Source: Shewanella indica (GTDB taxonomy: Bacteria > Pseudomonadota > Gammaproteobacteria > Enterobacterales > Shewanellaceae). Taken from it: a DNA stretch of 64,000 nt. The notes below the pieces were generated by a model. That model searched no databases. It was not told where the DNA came from and saw only the letters and a program-made list of their open reading frames with translations. Position numbers and translations under genes: made by a program. Below, piece after piece: positions 18,654-29,000 of the stretch. Within the stretch, counting starts at the first letter, position 1. Every line of letters starts with the position of its first letter. The stretch is taken from assembly GCF_002836975.1 (NCBI RefSeq), contig NZ_NIJK01000047.1, positions 1-64,000 on the forward strand. The letters run 5' to 3'.

Positions 18654-19046
18654 TTATTGGCAGTTTTCCTGTTGCCGACTCAGGAGTTTAAGCTCCACTT
18701 GATTGCCGTCGGGATCGTAAATATAGATAGAGCGGCTGTATCCCCGGGCGCCATATTTTTCCGAAAAGCCTTCATGGTGCACGCCGTGTTGCTCCAGGTG
18801 TTGCAGCACTGAGGCTTCATCCTTGGCGGCAATATTAAGGCAGAAGTGCGCCATATTGAGGCCTAAAGGTTGATCGCTTCTTGGCACCAGATCGATAAGG
18901 GCACCGCCGAATCTCAGTTGCAGCAGGCTAGGGGAGTCGAGCCGCCGCTCGAAACGAGCCCCCAGCACTTGGGTATAGAATGCTTGGCTGGTTTCCAGAC
19001 TGCTGCAGATCAACACCAGATGATCTATATCTATCGCACTGAACAT
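18654..19046 (-). CDS. VOC-family (glyoxalase/dioxygenase-like) protein
   Basis: The 130-residue product is a single vicinal-oxygen-chelate domain made of two beta-alpha-beta-beta-beta modules. Candidate metal ligands are His9 (IDHLVL), a His in the second module (MAHFCL) and Glu near the C-terminus (NQVELKLL). The DPDGNQVEL block is typical of the fold. Substrate cannot be told from sequence: members include glyoxalases, antibiotic-resistance proteins and epimerases. The start is well supported (AGGAGAACTTATG). It stands alone, separated from ddl by a terminator. Confidence 0.85.
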   Translation of the reverse strand: MFSAIDIDHLVLICSSLETSQAFYTQVLGARFERRLDSPSLLQLRFGGALIDLVPRSDQPLGLNMAHFCLNIAAKDEASVLQHLEQHGVHHEGFSEKYGARGYSRSIYIYDPDGNQVELKLLSRQQENCQ

Positions 19047-19090
19047 AAGTTCTCCTGCATGCCGTCACACCTATTTTCAGCTTAGCAGGA

Positions 19091-19119
19091 TAAAAAACAC
19101 CCGCGCGAGTGGCGGGTGT
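19091..19119 (-). terminator. Terminator of the ddl gene
   Basis: On the minus strand ACACCCGC (19119-19112) pairs with GCGGGTGT (19104-19097) over a seven-base loop and is followed by a run of T. It separates ddl from the downstream VOC gene. Confidence 0.8.
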
Positions 19120-19125
19120 GGTTTT

Positions 19126-19176
19126 GCTTCAGTCCGGTTGGTGCTTCAGTCCGGTTGGTGCTTCGGTCCGGTTGGA
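19126..19176. repeat. Three tandem copies of a 17-bp unit
   Basis: The unit GCTTCAGTCCGGTTGGT occurs at 19126-19142 and 19143-19159, and with two changes at 19160-19176. A degraded fourth unit begins at 19177. The array ends about 20 bp from the ddl stop codon, between the stop and its terminator, so it lies in the transcribed 3' leader-out of ddl. Confidence 0.9.
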
Positions 19177-19197
19177 GCTTGGCTCAGGACGGGTGCT

Positions 19198-20208
19198 TTA
19201 CTTGAGCGGTTCGCTCAGCTGGCGTCTTATGTTACTCACCAGCCACTCGCTGACATCATGGCCATTGTTGCTGAGCATCTTGGGGAACATGGAGATGGGT
19301 GTCATGCCCGGGAAGGTATTGATCTCATTGAGCAGTATCTCGCCTTCATCGGTAAGGAAGAAGTCGATACGCGACAGGTGGGACAGCTTCATGCCCTTAA
19401 AGGCGCGAATGGCATAATCGCGTATGGTATCGATTTGCGCTTGGCTCAATTCGGCCTCGACCTTGGTCACCGCCTTGCTCTTGGCATCATACTTCTCATC
19501 GAAGCTGTAGAAGGTGTTGTTGGCACAGATGATTTCACCCGGCACTGTGGCAATCACTTCACCCTGGTATTCATATACGGCCACTTCCAGCTCCCTGGCT
19601 TTGATGGTCTTTTCCACCACCACGTAGGGGGAGTAACTAAAGGCCTGCTCCAGCACCGAGGGGATATCATCGCCGTTGTCCACCCGGTAGCAGCCGACGG
19701 ATGACCCCTGGGATGCTGCCTTGATAAACAGTGAGCCCCATTCATTCAAGGCTTCACGGCAGCGGCTGTTGGCCGCTTCACCGGCTTCACTGAGAAACAG
19801 ATAAGGGGTATTGGGGATCCCGAGCGCACTGAACCACATCTTGGCCGTGACCTTGTTGAAGCAGTTGCTGCTGGGTTCAGAGCCGCAGCCGAAATAGGGC
19901 AGGTTGATCAGATTGAAATAGGACTGAATATCGCCGGTCTCGCCCGGATAGCCGTGAATACAGGGGATCACATAGTCCACCGGCCAGCTGGGCTCGGCCT
20001 CATCGAAGCGCACTTCACGGCGATTGGTCAGCTCGCAAACCTGGCCCTGCTTGGTGTGGTAGTGGCCGGCGGCGTCCAGCTCCAACCTGAGCACTTCCAT
20101 GTCGGGAATATTTGCCAGGCAGCTTTCGATATAGTCAGCCGACATCAAAGAGATACTGTGCTCGGCGGCCCCGCCGCCACAGAGTAACAAGATATGGGTT
20201 TTGCTCAT
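19198..20208 (-). CDS. ddl: D-alanine--D-alanine ligase
   Basis: Ddl joins two D-alanines with ATP for peptidoglycan precursor synthesis. The 336-residue ATP-grasp protein shows an N-terminal [11 protein letters not shown], the serine loop [14 protein letters not shown], the ATP-binding [18 protein letters not shown] and the metal-binding [19 protein letters not shown] near the C-terminus. It differs from the usual HPxLHGxxGEDG block (here [14 protein letters not shown]), as in the divergent Shewanella copy. It lies outside the mur/fts cluster, so it is probably the DdlA-like copy. The start follows CAGGAGAATTC. Confidence 0.9.
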   Translation of the reverse strand: MSKTHILLLCGGGAAEHSISLMSADYIESCLANIPDMEVLRLELDAAGHYHTKQGQVCELTNRREVRFDEAEPSWPVDYVIPCIHGYPGETGDIQSYFNLINLPYFGCGSEPSSNCFNKVTAKMWFSALGIPNTPYLFLSEAGEAANSRCREALNEWGSLFIKAASQGSSVGCYRVDNGDDIPSVLEQAFSYSPYVVVEKTIKARELEVAVYEYQGEVIATVPGEIICANNTFYSFDEKYDAKSKAVTKVEAELSQAQIDTIRDYAIRAFKGMKLSHLSRIDFFLTDEGEILLNEINTFPGMTPISMFPKMLSNNGHDVSEWLVSNIRRQLSEPLK

Positions 20209-20404
20209 GAATTCTCCTGACTGAGCGGCCTGATAAATAACCTTGGCCGATATTATGCCTGCTTAGACAGGCCTTGAGTATAACGGCAGCTGACGCAGGC
20301 TCTCATCTGGTTATTTTGCCGCCAGAGTGAAACGGGCCGTAAATCATTGGGCCCGGTTGCTGCTTTCGCTATAGTTCCGGCCACAGTCATAATCTCTGCC
20401 ACAA

Positions 20405-22408
20405 TCACTGCCATAGCCTATCGGCCAGCCCCGAGGCCCGGCGAGTGAGGCGACGACAGGCGCCGTCAAACACTGAGCTGTTGCCCAGGCAGCAAAAATG
20501 CTGTTTGGCGCGGGTAATGGCGGTGTAGATCAGCTCCTTGGTGAGCAGTTGCAGCTGCGCCGGGCTCGGGCTCGGCGGCAACACCAAGGCCACAGAATCA
20601 AATTCACTGCCCTGGGACTTGTGCACTGTCATGGCAAAACAGGTCTCGTGGCCGGGAAGACGCGCCGGCAACACCTTGAGCACACTGCCATCGGCCTGAA
20701 TAAAGTGCGCCAGCAGCCTGTTGCTGTCTCGGTCGGGCAGAATAACGCCGATATCGCCGTTAAACAGCCCCAGGTTGTAATCGTTGCTTTGGATGATCAG
20801 CGGTCGGCCCGGATAAAACTCCTGCTGCGGGGCGATCAATCCGGCCTGTTTCAGCACTTGCGTCAGTTGCCGATTGATCCCCTCGACACCGAAATCGCCG
20901 CCACGGGTGGCGCACAGCAGTCGAAAGCGATTGTAACGGGCGATGATCTCATCGGCACCGATGTCCGGCCTGTGCACCACTTCCAAATAGTCGCGGTAGT
21001 GCTCACAGGCCTGGCTGAGAAGCTGAGCCAGCCCCTGCTGCTGTTTACCGATTTCCAGCCACTCAAGCTCCTGATAACCGCCATTCCAGGCCTCAGTCAT
21101 CGCGGCGCCATCACTGAGGTTGACCGCCTTGGCCAGCACGCCTATGCCGGCATCGCCGCGGAATCTGTGGCTGTGACGCAGCATACAAAGATTATTGCCT
21201 ATGCCGGGGGCGAGATTGACGCAATCGCTGAGGTCAAAGCCGGTGAGCCTTGTCAGTGTTGCGGCAAACTCGGCGCTGTAACGCATGCGCCAGTCCTGCT
21301 GGTGGCGCAGACCGGCGCAGATATCGGCGAGCACGGCGCCGGCTTCCACAGAGGCCAGCTGATCCTGATCCCCGAGCAGTATCAATCTGGCATTGGCGGG
21401 CAGGGCATCGAGCAGCCGGTCCATCATAGGCAAGTCCACCATGGAGGCTTCATCGACAATCAGCAGATCCAGATGCAGCGGGTTGTCTTGGTGATGACGG
21501 AATTTGTGCGAGCCGGGGATCACCCCCAGCAGTCGATGCACAGTGGCAGCTTCTTCCGGGATCTTGTCTATGGCACCAAGGTCAAGCTCGGCGGCAAAGG
21601 GCATAAGCTCTTTTGCCAGGCGCTGTTTTGAGGCCTTTATCGATTCGGTCAGGCGCGCCGCCGCCTTACCCGTGGGGGCCACCAGACGTATGTTCATTTC
21701 ACTGCCGAGACACAGGAGCATCAGTAGCTTGGTGACTGTGGTGGTCTTGCCTGTGCCCGGGCCGCCGGTGATCACCGCCAATTGGCGACAATAGGCGGTG
21801 GCGGTGGCGACTTTTTGCCAATCACGTTTGCCGGAATTTTCATTATCAGTTTGAGCTTCACTATTAGCTTGAGCTTCACTATTAGTTTGAGCTGCCTCAT
21901 TAGTCGCTTGGCCTGTATGGCTGGCGGGCGGCAAAAACAGGCAATCCAGCGCGCGTCGCACCTCGTCGGTGGCGGGGTATTCAGTGGCGGCCATGGCGGT
22001 GAGTCGCCGGGCGACCCGGCACTCAAAATCATAATAACGTTTGAGGTAGAGGCGGCCAGCGTCGAGGATCAAGGGTTTGTCTTCACCCGGGGCGCCGACG
22101 GCGGCAAAATTGGCCACCGCCAGCTCAAGGCTTGCCGGGTCGGTATTGAGGCGCACACTGGGGTGGGGCTCTGCCAGCGGATTATCAAACGCTATGCTCC
22201 CCAGTGGCAGGCAGGCGTGCTGCGATGATAACTGGCGGCTCAGCAGGGCGCACAGCAGCAGAAATAGCGGCGATGGCTCCCGGTGAATGGCGGCCATCTG
22301 CAGCGCAAAGTGGCGGTCGAGCGCCGTCAGCAGCCGCTGCTCTTCCCATTGCTTGAGCAGCGCAGTAACAGCTTGGCTGCTGTGCAGTATTGATGGGCTA
22401 TCTGTCAT
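20405..22408 (-). CDS. recD: RecBCD nuclease/helicase alpha subunit RecD
   Basis: RecD is the fast 5'-3' helicase of RecBCD, which resects double-strand ends for recombination. The 667-residue protein carries Walker A GGPGTGKTTT (about residues 215-224), Walker B (LIVDEASMVDLPMM), the GDQDQL motif and a C-terminal UvrD-like motif (TVHKSQGSEF). Just before the helicase core (about residues 165-193) is a Gln/Asn/Glu/Ala-rich linker coded by three 18-bp tandem repeats. Its start overlaps the recB stop (ATGA). It is the last gene of recC-recB-recD. Confidence 0.95.
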   Translation of the reverse strand: MTDSPSILHSSQAVTALLKQWEEQRLLTALDRHFALQMAAIHREPSPLFLLLCALLSRQLSSQHACLPLGSIAFDNPLAEPHPSVRLNTDPASLELAVANFAAVGAPGEDKPLILDAGRLYLKRYYDFECRVARRLTAMAATEYPATDEVRRALDCLFLPPASHTGQATNEAAQTNSEAQANSEAQTDNENSGKRDWQKVATATAYCRQLAVITGGPGTGKTTTVTKLLMLLCLGSEMNIRLVAPTGKAAARLTESIKASKQRLAKELMPFAAELDLGAIDKIPEEAATVHRLLGVIPGSHKFRHHQDNPLHLDLLIVDEASMVDLPMMDRLLDALPANARLILLGDQDQLASVEAGAVLADICAGLRHQQDWRMRYSAEFAATLTRLTGFDLSDCVNLAPGIGNNLCMLRHSHRFRGDAGIGVLAKAVNLSDGAAMTEAWNGGYQELEWLEIGKQQQGLAQLLSQACEHYRDYLEVVHRPDIGADEIIARYNRFRLLCATRGGDFGVEGINRQLTQVLKQAGLIAPQQEFYPGRPLIIQSNDYNLGLFNGDIGVILPDRDSNRLLAHFIQADGSVLKVLPARLPGHETCFAMTVHKSQGSEFDSVALVLPPSPSPAQLQLLTKELIYTAITRAKQHFCCLGNSSVFDGACRRLTRRASGLADRLWQ
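21851..21904. repeat. In-frame 18-bp tandem repeat in recD
   Basis: Units TTGAGCTTCACTATTAGC (21851-21868), the same with one change (21869-21886) and a more diverged unit (21887-21904) encode a six-residue Asn-Ser-Glu-Ala-Gln type repeat. They lie in the linker between the N-terminal and helicase domains. Length changes by slippage would keep the frame. Confidence 0.9.
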
Positions 22409-25400
22409 AGACTCAACTCCAACTGAGGGGCGCTCGAGGGCGACTCGCCCTTGAGTAAGGCATCCAGGGCCAGGATCACCGCTTCATCCGGTCTGTCCAC
22501 AAACACCCCGGCGCCGGGATGGGCTGCGGACATGCCCCGTAAAAACAGATAACAGCAGCCGCCGAAATGGCTTTGATAACAATAGTCCGGCAGTTTGAGG
22601 CTCAGGTATCTGTGCAGCGCCAGGCTGTAGAGCAGGTACTGGAGATCGTATCTGTGCTCGCTGATGGCTGCGGCCATCTTGTCCTGGCGGTAATCGCTGA
22701 AATCATCCCCCAAATGGTTGGATTTATAATCGGCAATGTAGAAACGGCCCTGATATTCAAAGGTGAGATCGATAAACCCCTTGAGCATGCCCTTGAAGGC
22801 ATCGAAGCGCAGTTCACCGCCATAACCGTGCTTGGCCAGCAAGCGGCTGAGCTCGGTATCGATAAGATGGGTATCGCCGCCAAGGGGCAGATAAAACTCC
22901 ATCTCCACCAGCTTTTGGCGCTTGCTGAGGTCGCCCAGGCGCAGACTCTGCCCCTGGGGCAGAGCGATTTCGGCGTTAAGCAGATCCCGATACCAGTCAT
23001 AAAGCACATCTTGCCAATCGCTGTCGATGCCGTACTGCTGCATCGCCTGGGGCAGATGCAGCAAGAGTTCCTCCTCGGCCTGGGTAAAGTCGATTTTCTC
23101 CAGTACCAGGTGCATAAAAGAACCGGCATTGGCGCCGCGCTCGAAGCTGAAGCGGTTGGCCTGCAAGACATCCTGCGGCTCATAGACAGAGGCGGGCTCG
23201 ATTTCAAACTCCTCATCACCGGCGCCCGGCAACACCCGCTCGTGGGGCAGATGTTTGACCAGGCCGGAATAGCTGCCGACCCGCCAGGGCGCGCCTTGAC
23301 GCGCCGCCGGCACCTGGGCACAAAGTGGGCTTTGGGAGTGGTTTTCAGTGCCTTGAAGGTGACTTGGATCTGCATCGCCTATCTCGGTCAAGGAGATGGC
23401 CTCGCAAGCAAGGGATGCGGCGGCGCTTTGCAACCTATCGCCGTCACAGTCCTTGTCTTCAATGCCGAGCAGATAGCCTATGGCGGTATCTTTCAAAAAG
23501 CTGTTGATGCCCGTCTTGTTCATGCGGCAGTGATTGGCCAGCCCCAGATAACAGCGATATACGGGCCGGGTCAGCGCCACATACAAGAGGCGCAGATCTT
23601 CGGCCAGCGTCTCGCGTTTACAGGCTTCCCAGCCTTCGTCACTGGCGTCCAGATCCCAGACTAATTGATTGTCCTTGTGGTACAGCATGGGCGAGGGGCG
23701 GCGACTGCCGTCGCGGGCCAGGCTGACAAAGGGGATGAAGCACACAGGATATTCCAGCCCCTTACTCTTGTGGATGGTGACTATCTGCACCAGGTTTTGT
23801 TCGCTGGCGAGCCTCAGTTGCTGCTCTTCACGGCTCTGGCCGGAGAGCAGTTCCTGCTCAAACCAGTTGACCAGGGCGCTCATGCCTTCGAGCTCGGTGG
23901 ATTTTTGCTGCAGCAGTTCCGCCAGATGGCGAAAATCGGTGAGACGCCGCTCGGCGTTGGCCTCTCGGCCGAGCCGTTCCAGCAGCTGCCAGTGATCCGC
24001 GAGATTGAGCAGCGCCGGCATGATGCCGCGGCGGCTCCAGAGCTCATGCAGCGACATGAAGGTATCGAGCACTTCGGCGCGCAGTGTCTCAGATTGGTTG
24101 AATTCATGGATCTTATTGGCGCTGAAGCCCAGCAAGCGGCAGGCCAGTGCCGAGCGAATCGCCCGTTCATCCCTGGGGCTGGCGAGCGCCTTGAGGATGA
24201 GGGCGATTTCCCGCGCTTCCTCAGTGACCATTACCGAGTCGCGGCTGAGGAACACGGCGCCGATCTGGCGACTATTGAGCGCTTGTTGCATGACGGCGGC
24301 TTCGTTTCTGTCGCGCACCAAAATGGCGATATCCCGGGCGCGCAGCGGCTGCTCATTGCCACTGAGGCGACACTCGCCGCGGTTGGCGGCATTGAGCAGG
24401 CGCACGATTTCGGCGGCGGCATCTTCGGCCAGCAGTTTACGGGCCTGGGTCTTGTTTAGGCCCTTGTCCGGATCTTCCTTGAGCAGCCTGAGCTGCAGCG
24501 CCGCCGAGTCTGTGCCGGGCGCGAGCAGCTGTTTGCTGCCGGCGTCCTTGGCCTTGACCGGCTCGAACGGGATGGCGTCGCTGATAAAAGGGTCGCTGTG
24601 GTTGGCAAACAGGCGGTTGACCGCTGCAATCATGTTGCTGGCCGAGCGGTAGTTGGTGTCCAGATTATAGTGATCGGCGGTATTGCGCCTGGCCTCGATA
24701 TAGGTATAGATATCGGCGCCGCGAAAGGCGTAAATCGCCTGCTTGGGATCGCCTATCATCAACAGAGTTCGACTTGGCTCAGGCTCGGGCTTGGGTTCAG
24801 GCTCGGCGCCGGCATCCTGCTGTGGCAATTGCGCCGGGTAGATGCCGGAGAAAATTGCAAACTGCAGCGGATCCGTATCCTGAAATTCGTCGATAAGCGC
24901 CACGGGGAAGCGTTTGCCTATCTCCTGCTTGAGCTGCTCGCCGATGGCAAGGCCGCTATCCGGCGCCGTCTGGGTCAGGCCGCCTATGGCCTTGGCCAGG
25001 GTCAGCAGCAGATCGTCCGGGCTCAGCAGGTTGCGCTCGGCCTTGAGCTCGGCAAAACGCTCGGCTATCTGGGCTCTTGCCTGATAGAGGAATGCCGGAA
25101 TAAGCGAGTCTACGCTGTCTCTGAGCGCTTCTATCTGCGCCAGCAGCGGCGCCTGTTGCGCTGTGGGGATTTCGCCGCCTTTTCTCAGTTTCAGTGACCC
25201 GAGAGCCAGGCTGTCCAGCAGCTTGGGTGTCGGCAGTCCCTGATGATACTTGGCCCAGTTGTCCATCTGCTCCAGCATGGCCGTGAGCTTGGGGTAGCCA
25301 TCGGCTTGCTTGCCATAGCTGGTGCCGTTGAGCGGCAGGCTGTGGAGCAGGGCCTCGGTGGCGTCCCTTTCTCTTGGCCAGCTCAGTCGCAGCCTTGCGA

Positions 25401-26058
25401 GCTGAGTCTGCAACTGCTCTGCATATTGGTCGAATTTCCCCGGGTCGCGGTTGGCGCTCGCTTGACTGGCGCCGAGCAGTGGTCTCAATTCGCGCCCCAG
25501 CGCATCCGGAGTGGCATAATGGGCGGCTATCGCGGTCGCCAGCGCTGTCGGCAGCCGATAGCAGACATGGCGCCAGAAATCGCGCACACTCTGGCGCAGA
25601 TATTCGCTGTCATCCAGGGTAAATTCCGACTCGAACAGCAGCGCCGACTCAAAGGCCATATCCGAGAGGATCCGCTGGCAAAAGCCGTGAATGGTAAAAA
25701 TGGCGGCTTCATCCAGGCTCTTGAGCGCCAGATCCAGCTGCTTGAGGGCGGTTGCACGCTGCGTTGGCGGGCAGCGCTGATAAAGCTGCTCGATAAAATC
25801 GTCTTTGACGCTTAGGCCGATAAAGCGCTGATAACAGCTGCGGATCCTTTTGCGTATTCTGTCGCGCAGCTCTTCGGTGGCGGCGTTGGTAAAGGTGACC
25901 ACCAGGATCTGCTCACAGCTAAGGCCCGGGCGCTCAAAATCACCCAGCAATAAGCGCAGATAGAGGCCGGAAATGGTGTAGGTCTTGCCGGTTCCGGCAC
26001 TGGCCTCAATCAGGCGCCGGCCGCTCAACGGTAAACTCAATGGCTCCAGTGCTTGCAT
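22405..26058 (-). CDS. recB: RecBCD beta subunit RecB (3'-5' helicase and nuclease)
   Basis: RecB contains the slow helicase and the only nuclease site of RecBCD. The 1217-residue protein has Walker A ASAGTGKTYT near residues 19-28, UvrD-family motifs through residue about 800 (LIDEFQDTDPLQF, GDPKQAIYAFRG, TIHKSKGLEYPV), and a C-terminal nuclease core GFIDLTFEYQGRFYIADYKS with the Asp-Asp-Lys active site. An acidic-proline tract (EPEPKPEPEPS, about residues 417-427) is inserted in the first helicase domain. It follows recC by one base and overlaps recD. Confidence 0.96.
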   Translation of the reverse strand: MQALEPLSLPLSGRRLIEASAGTGKTYTISGLYLRLLLGDFERPGLSCEQILVVTFTNAATEELRDRIRKRIRSCYQRFIGLSVKDDFIEQLYQRCPPTQRATALKQLDLALKSLDEAAIFTIHGFCQRILSDMAFESALLFESEFTLDDSEYLRQSVRDFWRHVCYRLPTALATAIAAHYATPDALGRELRPLLGASQASANRDPGKFDQYAEQLQTQLARLRLSWPRERDATEALLHSLPLNGTSYGKQADGYPKLTAMLEQMDNWAKYHQGLPTPKLLDSLALGSLKLRKGGEIPTAQQAPLLAQIEALRDSVDSLIPAFLYQARAQIAERFAELKAERNLLSPDDLLLTLAKAIGGLTQTAPDSGLAIGEQLKQEIGKRFPVALIDEFQDTDPLQFAIFSGIYPAQLPQQDAGAEPEPKPEPEPSRTLLMIGDPKQAIYAFRGADIYTYIEARRNTADHYNLDTNYRSASNMIAAVNRLFANHSDPFISDAIPFEPVKAKDAGSKQLLAPGTDSAALQLRLLKEDPDKGLNKTQARKLLAEDAAAEIVRLLNAANRGECRLSGNEQPLRARDIAILVRDRNEAAVMQQALNSRQIGAVFLSRDSVMVTEEAREIALILKALASPRDERAIRSALACRLLGFSANKIHEFNQSETLRAEVLDTFMSLHELWSRRGIMPALLNLADHWQLLERLGREANAERRLTDFRHLAELLQQKSTELEGMSALVNWFEQELLSGQSREEQQLRLASEQNLVQIVTIHKSKGLEYPVCFIPFVSLARDGSRRPSPMLYHKDNQLVWDLDASDEGWEACKRETLAEDLRLLYVALTRPVYRCYLGLANHCRMNKTGINSFLKDTAIGYLLGIEDKDCDGDRLQSAAASLACEAISLTEIGDADPSHLQGTENHSQSPLCAQVPAARQGAPWRVGSYSGLVKHLPHERVLPGAGDEEFEIEPASVYEPQDVLQANRFSFERGANAGSFMHLVLEKIDFTQAEEELLLHLPQAMQQYGIDSDWQDVLYDWYRDLLNAEIALPQGQSLRLGDLSKRQKLVEMEFYLPLGGDTHLIDTELSRLLAKHGYGGELRFDAFKGMLKGFIDLTFEYQGRFYIADYKSNHLGDDFSDYRQDKMAAAISEHRYDLQYLLYSLALHRYLSLKLPDYCYQSHFGGCCYLFLRGMSAAHPGAGVFVDRPDEAVILALDALLKGESPSSAPQLELSL

Positions 26059-26059
26059 A

Positions 26060-29000
26060 TTATTCCTGTCCCATCTGGGTAAAATCGGCCAGGGCGGCCA
26101 GTTTGTCTTTGTGGTAAAGGCTGATAAGCGGCGCCAAAATCCCCTCGGCCAACGCCGGGAAACTCAGGCTCTGCTGGAGTCTGAGTTGCCAACCGCCTGG
26201 CAACCCTGCACTCATGTTGCTCAGGGTAAACTCATCTTCACTCAACTCATTTTCACTCAACTCATCTTCACTTAACTTAGGTTCGCAGGCTTTGCGCCCA
26301 AAATCCGTCGTCGTGCCAGCATAGGCGCTGTCATCAAGGGTTAAACCAAAATCTTCCGGAAAGCGGAACAGGCGGGCGTTATGGGGATCCTGGCCGTCAC
26401 CGAACCCGGCGTCATCCAACCAGGCGCTCTCGGCCTCAACAAGCCGCAGCTGATGTTCAGTGTCAACGCTTAAGCCATCTTCTACCTCGGCGCTGAAGTA
26501 CGCCAGGGAGGTTTGCGCCATAAAGGGCAGCGGCCTGTGTTGCCCGAGCTCAAACAAGGCGGCCAACTGACCCAGCAAGGCCTTGGCGGACTCGGCCTTG
26601 AGCGGCGCCATGGCGTGGAAGTGACCGGCATCCAGCAGATAGCTGTGCCTGTGAATGCCGCTGGCATTGAGGCACAGATGGCGAATATAGAGGCTCAACA
26701 GATCCTTGGGCTTGGTGGTACCCGGCCTTAAGTTGACCAGCCCCTTGGGATAGCAGTCTTCGATGCGGCCACAGAGCAGCATCTCGCGGCCATTGACCTC
26801 GAGCTTGAGCGCTATTTCAACGGCATCCGGCTTGGGCAATTCGGCGCGAAGAAAACGGGTACGCTCCACCGCCGGGGCGATATCGCGGCGATATTGATCC
26901 AGCAGCAGATCGTCAAACGGCGCTATCGGCAGCAGACCTTCGGCCTTGAGCTTGTCGAGCAGGGTTTCATCCAGCTCTCCGTGCTCGTCTTCCAGCGCAT
27001 CCTGCATCATCAGCAGCTGCAGCTGATAGCGTTGCAGGGCGCTGAGCTCAAACGGCTCATCATTGTCCTGACTGTCGATATCCAGCCTCAAGTCCAGCTG
27101 CAGCACCCGCTGGCAGAAATACTGCGCCGGGTTGCGGAAAAAGCGGATCAGCGCCGAGAGTTCAAGCTCCGGCTCCTTGAGGCCGGTTTCCTCGCCCAGC
27201 TGATGCTCAATAAAAGGCGCCGGGCTTTGAGCGGCAAACATCTCCCGCGGGCACCACTGGGTTGCAAAACTGCCGGGCAGCTCGCTGTTACTGTAGAGCC
27301 GGGCATCAAAGGGTTGCAACGGCTGCTGAATGATGAGGTGCTGCATCAGCGCATCGGCCGCCAAATCGCCAAGGGCGGCAATCTCATCGGCATCTGTGGG
27401 CACTGCGGGCGGCGTAAATTGCGCCTCTTCCGGGCGGTAACACAGCTGAATGTATTCCAGCAATTCCGATACCAGCATGGAGGGAATACGCTCACTGTTA
27501 TCGCGCTCGCTGTGGCCTATGTAACTGATATAGAGCTGATCCCGGGCCGACAGCAAGGCTTCGAGAAACAGGTATCTGTCATCCAGGCGTCTTGAGCGGT
27601 CGCCGCGTCTTGGTTTTTCATGGGCGGTGAGATCGAATCCCACAGGATGTTGCACCCTGGGGTAGACGCCATCGTTCATCCCCAGCAAACACACCTGGCG
27701 GAAAGGGATGGAGCGCATCGGCATCAGGGTACAGAAGTTGACGCTGCCGGCGAGATAACGCTGACCTACCCTGGACTCACTCAAGGTTGAGTTGAACCAT
27801 TGCCAAACCACTGTCAGCGGCAATACCCCGCTAAAGCCCGACAGTCGCAGCTCCTCGGCGAATCTGTCTATGGCCTGGCGAATGTCGTTGATCTCTTCCC
27901 TGGCATCGTCTTCCTGGGCCAGGTAAAAGGCATCGAGCAGGGCGTTAAGCTGCGCCACCCGCTCTTCCGGTGGGGTTTGCTGCTTGAGCTCTTCCCTGAA
28001 GTCATCGAGTGCTTCGATAAAATTCAACAACTTGCCGAGCGCCTGCGCCGACTGGCCTTCAATACCGGCCAGCGGCAGATCGCCCTGATACAGCTCGGCA
28101 TCATCGCCCAGGGCATAGCCCAGCAGCATGCGACGGATCCCAAAGGCCCAGGAGTGTTTGTCAAACCCGGGCAAGCCCAGCTCTTCACGGTTGTGACTGT
28201 CGCGGCCCCAGCGAATACCGGCGGCCTTGAGCCAGCCCTTGAGCTGCTCCAGTTCCTCTTGGGCTATGCCAAAGCGAGCCAGCACAGCGGGCACTTCGAG
28301 AATACTGATGATGTCTGTCAGGCCAAAGCGGCTCTTGTCCAGCGCCAGCAGGTTGAGAAAACCGGCAATTAAGGGGGATTCCTGGGCCGCGCCGCGATCG
28401 GCTATCGCATAGGGGATGAAATGATCGCCGCTCTTGGCGGAAAACACCGCATCGATATAGGGGGCGTAGGCGGCCACATCGGGCAGCATCACCATGATGT
28501 CCTTGGCGGCAAGCGAAGGGTCGCTGCGCAGGCGATGCAGCAGATGATCGTGTAAGGTTTCCACCTCCCGCAGCGGACTGTGGCAGCTTCGCAGGGTGAT
28601 GGAGTCGTCGTTGGCGGCCAAGGGCCTGCGCCGGGCGATATTCAGGTATTTGCTGACATCCGGCCCAAGGGGCTCGCCTAAGGTTTCCATCTCCAGAATG
28701 TCATTTTGAATGCCGCCGAGCAGGGTATTTGTGTTGCCGGGGTGAAACAGTTCTTCCAGTTCCAGCCGCTCGGGTGGCAGCTCCAGCACCATATCCAGCA
28801 GCTCCCGGCCGAGACGGCCGTTATTGGCCAAAATGGGGTTGCCCACTTCCAGCTTGTCTTCCCAGAGTTCGGGCAACTGTTTCTTGCCCTCAAAAGCCAG
28901 TGCCATTCGCGCCCGCGCCCTGGGCTCTATGATATCGCCCCAGTAGTGACGACAGGGGCTGAGGCTCAGCATCACTACCTCGATGCGACTGGCGAGCGCA

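Noticed and set aside
19126..19193. Short repeats considered as a CRISPR remnant
   Set aside because: The 17-bp units are directly abutting with no spacers and no cas genes are near.
22567..23664. Plus-strand open frame antisense to recB
   Set aside because: 365 codons opposite a motif-complete RecB; composition rich in Gln, His and Gly with no domain pattern. Similar antisense frames over recC (28706-29752), recD (20498-21631) and napA (16198-17142) were rejected for the same reason.
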